64,000 bases of DNA from Quillaja saponaria. Taxonomy: Eukaryota; Streptophyta; Magnoliopsida; Fabales; Quillajaceae. The position numbers and the translations under genes were made by a program. Under the pieces are notes generated by a model, which saw nothing but the letters and a program-made list of their open reading frames with translations, did not search any database and was not told the DNA's origin. This document shows positions 58,566-64,000 of the stretch, piece after piece; positions within the stretch are counted from its first letter, which is position 1, and each line of letters starts with the position of its first letter. The stretch spans positions 1,984,001 through 2,048,000 of the forward strand of contig CM055615.1 of assembly GCA_029379385.1 (NCBI GenBank). Reading direction: 5' to 3'.

Positions 58566-58640
58566 ATCTACTGTTCTGTCATCCACAGTCCTTCAGTTAA
58601 GTCACGAAAGCTCCGTGTAGACCAACAAACGAACACGCAG

Positions 58641-61600
58641 ATGGAGCTCGACGAACAAACTCTCACTGGGATCGATGGTGCTTCCGACGGAGATGCTGTA
58701 GACGCAATGGGAGGCGGTGGAGATGGTGGGAGTGGCGACGAGGCGTCCATAGGAGTCGATGATGGAGGTGGGAGTAGCAGTCATGGGGGAAGAGACAGAG
58801 TTAAGGGGCCTTGGTCTCCGGAAGAGGACGCCATACTGAGTCGGCTTGTGAGCAAGTTTGGGGCGAGGAATTGGAGCATGATCGCTCGTGGGATCTCTGG
58901 GCGATCCGGCAAGTCTTGCCGGCTCCGGTGGTGTAATCAGCTTGACCCGGCAGTTAAGCGCAAGCCCTTTACTGGTATAACCCTCAATCCTCAATCCTCA
59001 ATTCAAAATTTCGAATTTCTTATCTTCATTCTTCATTCTTCAGTTGTTCTGTTTTTTCTTTTCTTTTCGAGTTAATGTGCATTTGGTGATTGAGTCCCGA
59101 ATGATGTCTACAAGGTCTTCGAAATCGAATTAATCATAGTTAAGAGCAACCAATCAACATTAATGATGGATTTTTCTAAGGTATCGTCTTGTAGTTCTAG
59201 GATTGGTTTCTGTCTTGCCTAGTAAGGCTGGTAAGTATTGTCGTTGTTTGAGATTATCTTTTGAAGAGGCATTTGTCTAGTGTTGCGTATGGAAACCACT
59301 CAGAGTTTATACACTGAAATTTTAAATGATTGCGAAAGACCAGTGTGGAAATGTAAAGTTCTAAAGAAATTCAGGTCCAAAATACTATCATTATTCTGTT
59401 TACACGATGATACTAGCTTAACTAAATAATTAACACCCAGCGTTATTTGTTTTCTTCCAGATGTACCACATTTAACGACTACTTGTATTTCTAATGTAGT
59501 TGTGTTTGTTAGCTTGAGATTCAAAAAGTCCAGATTGACTTGAAATGATTGCTTTTGTGAAGACCTTTGGGTATTTGGGTCTGTGACTTTCTGAAGAAGC
59601 TTGACATGCATTTTTCAGCATGTTCACTATTGGCTCAAACCTTCGATATGGAATATGGCTGGAACTTATTGAAATTTTAAAGCTGGCCAAAATGGAGGGA
59701 GGCAGCATCAGAAAGAATGTGGCTGTAACCCTATATTGAATAGATAAAAAATTAGAAGTTTTTCCGTCACGTCACTTTTATGGTCATCTTTCCAGCTTAT
59801 AGGTCAATCCTCAAAATATCCTTGACTGAAATCCCAAATAAGCATGGAGAATAGCCAGTTATTAACCTCATGACCTATTGTAAGGCTGAATCCCTCCCCA
59901 CCCCATCCCACAGAAAGAAAAAGAACTTAAGAATTTAATATACACTTTGCTTCAGACCATAAAAACTAAAAAGGGTATCATGCTTGTTAGTTTAAAAATT
60001 ACATTTAACATCTCGAATATTTTCTCTCTGCCCTTTAATGTTTGTGTGTGTTTCGAAAACTGATGGTGTCAGACATCCAGTACCATTGCCCCATCGAACA
60101 GCCATGCTTGAATCGAGCAACATGCTTTCTTACCAACATTAAGAGGTTTTTCATTTAATTTGTATAATTTTGATCACTTAAAGGGACATAAATATTTGTG
60201 TGTAAGCATCAAAGATACTCTATTTATTATCTTCTATACTTGCACTCACCTACCAAAATGATTTTTAACATGATTTCATAACTTCCCAAAATAGTTTATT
60301 CCCACAGTGCTTTTGGTATGGATCTTATATCTTTATAAAGGTTGATACTATATATTGTTCCTTGGTCTGTACATGAGATTCTACATTTGAATCTTGGAAA
60401 CCCCATTTCTTCTGATTCTATTGTCATCTGATTGTGCACTTCCCATTGAAATGGTAAATATGTTGCCCGTTGTTGTAATGTTTTTCATTGGAAACATAAA
60501 TCTTTTGAATTTGATTACAATGGCATGGTTGTATGTCAGGCAAGTGCTATGTGTAGGAGATAGGAAAACACATCCATATAAACATATCTATGTATTCACG
60601 CAACCAAATCGTTACATGCAAATATATAAAAATTAATGCATGTACACTTGTGTGTCTGTGTGTATTCAACTCCCTTTTTGCTAATGGCAGAAACCCCCGT
60701 CAACTTGGTTGATAAACGTGGTTTATGCTCTGATAGCGTACCTGGAAATTTTCATGACATTGAAGACAGAAAAATATTTCTCAAATTTATACGTTGTAAT
60801 CAATTTGATGAAGATATAATATAAGGTGGATATGTATTATCAAACAGGCAATATTACTGTTCTCAGGTGTGGATTGAAATTTACTGGATTTATCTCCAGC
60901 AAACAAGCTCTCCTCTGTTGCTGTTGACAGCCATGGTAGAATTGGCATAAAGAAGCTAATATTTTTCTTCTTTTTGTTAGTATATTATATTAATTGTATC
61001 TTATGCATATGGTTTATCAGCTGGTTGCACTTATGTCAAGTGAAAGCATAGAGCATACAAAATCATTGACAGCAGAATTACATTAGTTACTTTCACTTGA
61101 AAATAATTCAGTATTTCAATTCTTTAAATTGTAAGTTAATGTCTACGCCATCCTCCATGTAAAAAAAGGCTAACAAAGTTAAAGTTGTTTCAGATGAGGA
61201 GGACAGGATCATAGTTTCTGCACACGAAATCCATGGAAATAAATGGGCAGTCATTGCAAGGCTTCTACCAGGGAGAACAGATAATGCAATTAAGAATCAT
61301 TGGAATTCCACCCTGAGGCGTAGGTGCATGGACGATGTTAGCTTGGACAAAACAAAAGGGTCATCTGAAGAAACTATGTCATGTGGGGATGTTAATTCTC
61401 TGAGATCTTCAGAAGGAAGAGGTTTCAACTCGCTAGGAAATATGGATGATCAGTATGAAAACAAAGAACAGACAGATCATCAATTTAGACAAGAAACCTG
61501 GGACAAGCCTACTCTTTCTCGTCCAGTAGCACGTGTCAGTGCTTTTAGCGTGTATAACTCGCCGGATGTCCCCCAGCCTGCCTCATCATTTCCAAGGCCT

Positions 61601-61942
61601 GTTCCAATGAAAGGACCTCTATTTCAAGCATCAAAACCAGATGTTGAAATCTTCAAATTGCTTGAAGGTGTGTATGGTGAACGATTGGTACCTCATGAGT
61701 GTGGCCATGGTTGCTGTGCTGCACAAAATGGAAGAATTCCTCAAAGCTCTTTGTTGGGGCCAGAATTTGTTGAATATTTAGAATCCTCATCTTTCCCATG
61801 TTTTGAGTTGGCTGCAATAGCCACAGACATAAGTAACCTTGCTTGGCTGAAAAGTGGGTTGGAAAATAGTAGTGTCAGAATGTCAGGTGATGCTGTTGGC
61901 AGGATAGTATCTCGTGGGTCTGAAGTTCATACAGGTCATTAG
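58641..61942 (+). CDS. R2R3-MYB transcription factor, MYB25/MYB109-like, copy 2
   Basis: Exons 58641-58974 and 61194-61942 (360 aa), intron 2.2 kb at the same phase-1 site as copy 1. Start MELDEQTL. R2 runs from about residue 55 and reads [16 protein letters not shown], with Ser at about 86 where copy 1 and most MYBs have Pro (IPGRSGK). R3 is canonical ([16 protein letters not shown]). Copy 2 lacks the [18 protein letters not shown] stretch after RRRCM that copy 1 has. The C-terminal half is highly similar to copy 1 ([23 protein letters not shown], end HTGH). It begins 465 bases after copy 1 stops, in tandem; introns also share sequence, so the whole gene was duplicated. No frame lesion. Confidence 0.9.
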
Positions 61943-64000
61943 AGAGTAGAATGAATGACCACTTCTGTTTTTCAAGGTAAAGAGCATGAAGACCAATATG
62001 CTCTCAACCTGCTTGGCAGCCAACTCTCCATATGATAGTTTGAAGTCGGTGTTTGAGGTCAATGATTGTCATGAAAAGAGGAGTATTAAGGTAACTGACG
62101 GTAAGATTTACAAGCACTGAGAGTTCCTGAAACACTCACTTTGTGTATAGTGTTGTCCGATCAGGATACTCAAGGGTTCTTCGCCAATACCTGTAAATCT
62201 GTAATTTAGACTTGAAGCTATCTATGAGACAAGGGGAAAATATAAAACACCATTGTTCACTAGCTTCCGTATTAGCTAGCCTTCTGTTCTCGTTCATGAG
62301 TAGGTGATTCAGTGACAAACTTGCAGCGAATTACCTAGGAGCTATAGTAGAAGTAGATATGTTCATCAGGAGGTAAACTATGACCCCAAACTGTGTTATC
62401 CGGTGTGTATGTGTGTAAATTTATATGATGAATTTACAAGCTTCCAAGCAATGGGATGGGAGTTTAACTTGTCACAATAAAGAGAATTACATTCTTTTTT
62501 TCTTCTTCTTTATTATTACTCATCCCCAGCATAATCCACTGGTCTATATCCCATGATGGTGACTGGTGAGGGGATGCTTCTTGGATTTTTGGACAAAAGG
62601 ATTCAAGTCCCATAGTTTTTGTTCAATACGGTAGGATCTAAAAGATTTTAGTCGTAGTAGGGTGAAAGAAGAAACCAAAAAATTCGGTTTTTGGGTCTAG
62701 TTAGCTCCCCTTTCTTCAACTTCATTGTGCCACCGTAGAATTGAGAAACGGATTTTGATTTTGAAAATCCGGTTTCCTAGAGTCCAATATTGTTTGCCTC
62801 TACTAACTTCACGTGATTGTTGCAAGATGAGAAAAGAAATTTCCTGCAAAGGCCTTAAATTTTTCCTTGCCATGTCCCTTTGAATGCATGTCGTGCATGT
62901 AAGACTTCAAACTTCAAAATTGACTTCAAAATTTGCTTCTTCTTTTTCTGCCCTCGAGTGCTTTCTTTTCTCGTAATGATTACAACCCTAATATTTTCAT
63001 CATTCTCCCAATGTATGATAATTTATGTAAAAATAAATAAAATTTAGTATATAATATTTTTAACAATTTATAGCATGATATTTGTAAATTTATAGTGAAT
63101 GATATTTTATAAATTTAAAGTGCATAATATTTTTTAAATTTCAAATATATGATTTTTTTTTAATTTATAGTATATGATAATTTTTAAATTTATAATATAT
63201 AAAATATTATTCACTATAAATTTAAACTGGACTCAGAAACGAGATTTTGAAAATATAATTTCTTCTTTCACGCCATTTTGGTTAAAATCTTTTGCATCTT
63301 ATCATATTAGTAAAAAATTATAGGACTTAGGACCTTTCTATCTAATCTAAATAACCGAAGCTTCTTCTATGTTTTCCATGACATCTCTACTGCATATCCC
63401 CATATTATCATCAATGCTTTCCATGAATGTGAAAGTAAAGTGTTTCATATTTCATTGTAATTAGAAACGGAATCACAGGTAGGAGCTTCAAACCAACAAG
63501 GCCTTGGGGGAAGTTGCCATTTGAGTTGTTTTGCTCAATTTGAAAGTGAAGCTCAGCAAGGAAATATTATGTTTAGGACTATCGTTATTTAGTATGGGAG
63601 GTGGGAATCAACTTTTACAGGATGGTACTAATGAGTAAGGACCGCTTGCCTTCGCTTGGAATTGATGATAATGATGATGGTTTTATTTGGACTATTCAAG
63701 AGGAAACAAGAGGAACAGGGTGTGGAACTGTGGGGACAAATAGAGGCAGGTGGATCCAGATTTTGCAACATCTTTTAGAAACATTGGAGGACAATTTTGT
63801 AAGAACAAGTAGGACGGATTGATGGGTTCAGCCCTTTAACATTTGATAAACTCATAAAACAGAGCAAAGAAGGTGAGATAAGTTTAAAGAAAGGGTAAGC
63901 ACTTTTACATTTTAATTATTGTAGAACCAAAATTAATACTATAAATTAATCCAATGGTTGAGAAAAAGAGGCATGAGTATCCAATGTTAGGTTTGCCAAA
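61943..64000. other. Downstream region without recognised gene
   Basis: MYB gene 2 3' UTR, then about 2 kb with no supported gene. A 73-codon ORF at 63601-63822 (MGINFYRMVLMSKD...) has no family match; its base composition is mixed and it may be chance or a repeat fragment. Confidence 0.4.
63010..63215. repeat. AT-rich tandem repeat, about 35-40-base units
   Basis: Units of the form atatgataatttttaaatttatagt recur five or six times with drift (gcatgatatttgtaaatttatag, gaatgatattttataaatttaaag, and so on). Confidence 0.6.

Noticed and set aside
63601..63822. 73-codon ORF near the right edge
   Set aside because: No recognisable domain, no splice signals, single copy as far as seen. Kept only as a note in the downstream region.
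1..64000. CRISPR arrays, bacterial operons, riboswitches
   Set aside because: None seen. Introns, promoters and repeats are those of a plant nuclear genome.

Overview
The window is nuclear DNA of a dicotyledonous plant. Reasons: spliced genes with GT..AG introns, long AT-rich intergenic stretches, plant-specific families (PAR1, plastid NusG-like pTAC13, chloroplast-type fructose-1,6-bisphosphatase, MYB25/109-like R2R3-MYB, DRT100-type LRR protein, plant L-type lectin), Helitron- and copia-type elements, and a nuclear tRNA-Glu gene. The species cannot be named from the sequence alone.

Layout. 0.2-0.66 kb (+): last exon of an SSUH2/DnaJ-related protein. 1.2-1.7 kb (+): only the last two exons of an O-fucosyltransferase. 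10.1 kb (+): single-exon Yos1-like protein, probably with a 5'UTR intron that swallowed 3.7 kb of transposon DNA (5.2-8.9 kb). 10.9-11.5 kb (-): SOUL haem-binding protein. 12.4-13.35 kb: degenerate tandem repeats. 13.4-14.4 kb: candidate box C/D snoRNA cluster with closing terminal stems. 16.3-17.9 kb (+): intact three-exon beta-tubulin. 19.4-20.5 kb (-): L-type lectin membrane protein with a one-base frameshift. 24.3-28.1 kb (-): pTAC13 pseudogene. 29.4-32.2 kb (+): seven-exon LisH protein resembling NPAT. 32.9-34.0 kb (-): decayed chloroplast FBPase, with a tRNA-Glu(CTC) gene on the other strand inside it. 37.8-39.1 kb (+): PAR1 gene with a frameshift. 39.7-41.2 kb (-): LRR protein with three one-base frameshifts. 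42.4-52.9 kb: Helitron-like and repeat-rich block. 53-54 kb: remnants of a non-LTR element. 54.7-58.2 and 58.6-61.9 kb (+): tandem pair of R2R3-MYB genes. 62-64 kb: no gene recognised.

From memory, the order SSUH2/DnaJ-related - O-fucosyltransferase - Yos1 - SOUL follows Arabidopsis At2g38000-At2g37970. Lectin beside pTAC13 recalls At3g09190/At3g09210, and FBPase beside PAR1 recalls At3g54050/At3g54040. This suggests the window keeps ancestral gene order, with several members lost or broken (fractionation). Five single-base homopolymer expansions break three otherwise well-preserved genes between 19.7 and 41 kb. They may be true pseudogenising lesions or assembly errors, and that is the main uncertainty for the reader.

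The most unusual features are: a C/D snoRNA-like cluster; a palindromic copia/LTR insertion nested in a terminal-inverted-repeat element, all inside a probable 5'UTR intron; a Helitron with a clear 3' hairpin and two related 5' ends; and a MYB tandem pair in which each copy lost a conserved proline in a different MYB repeat.
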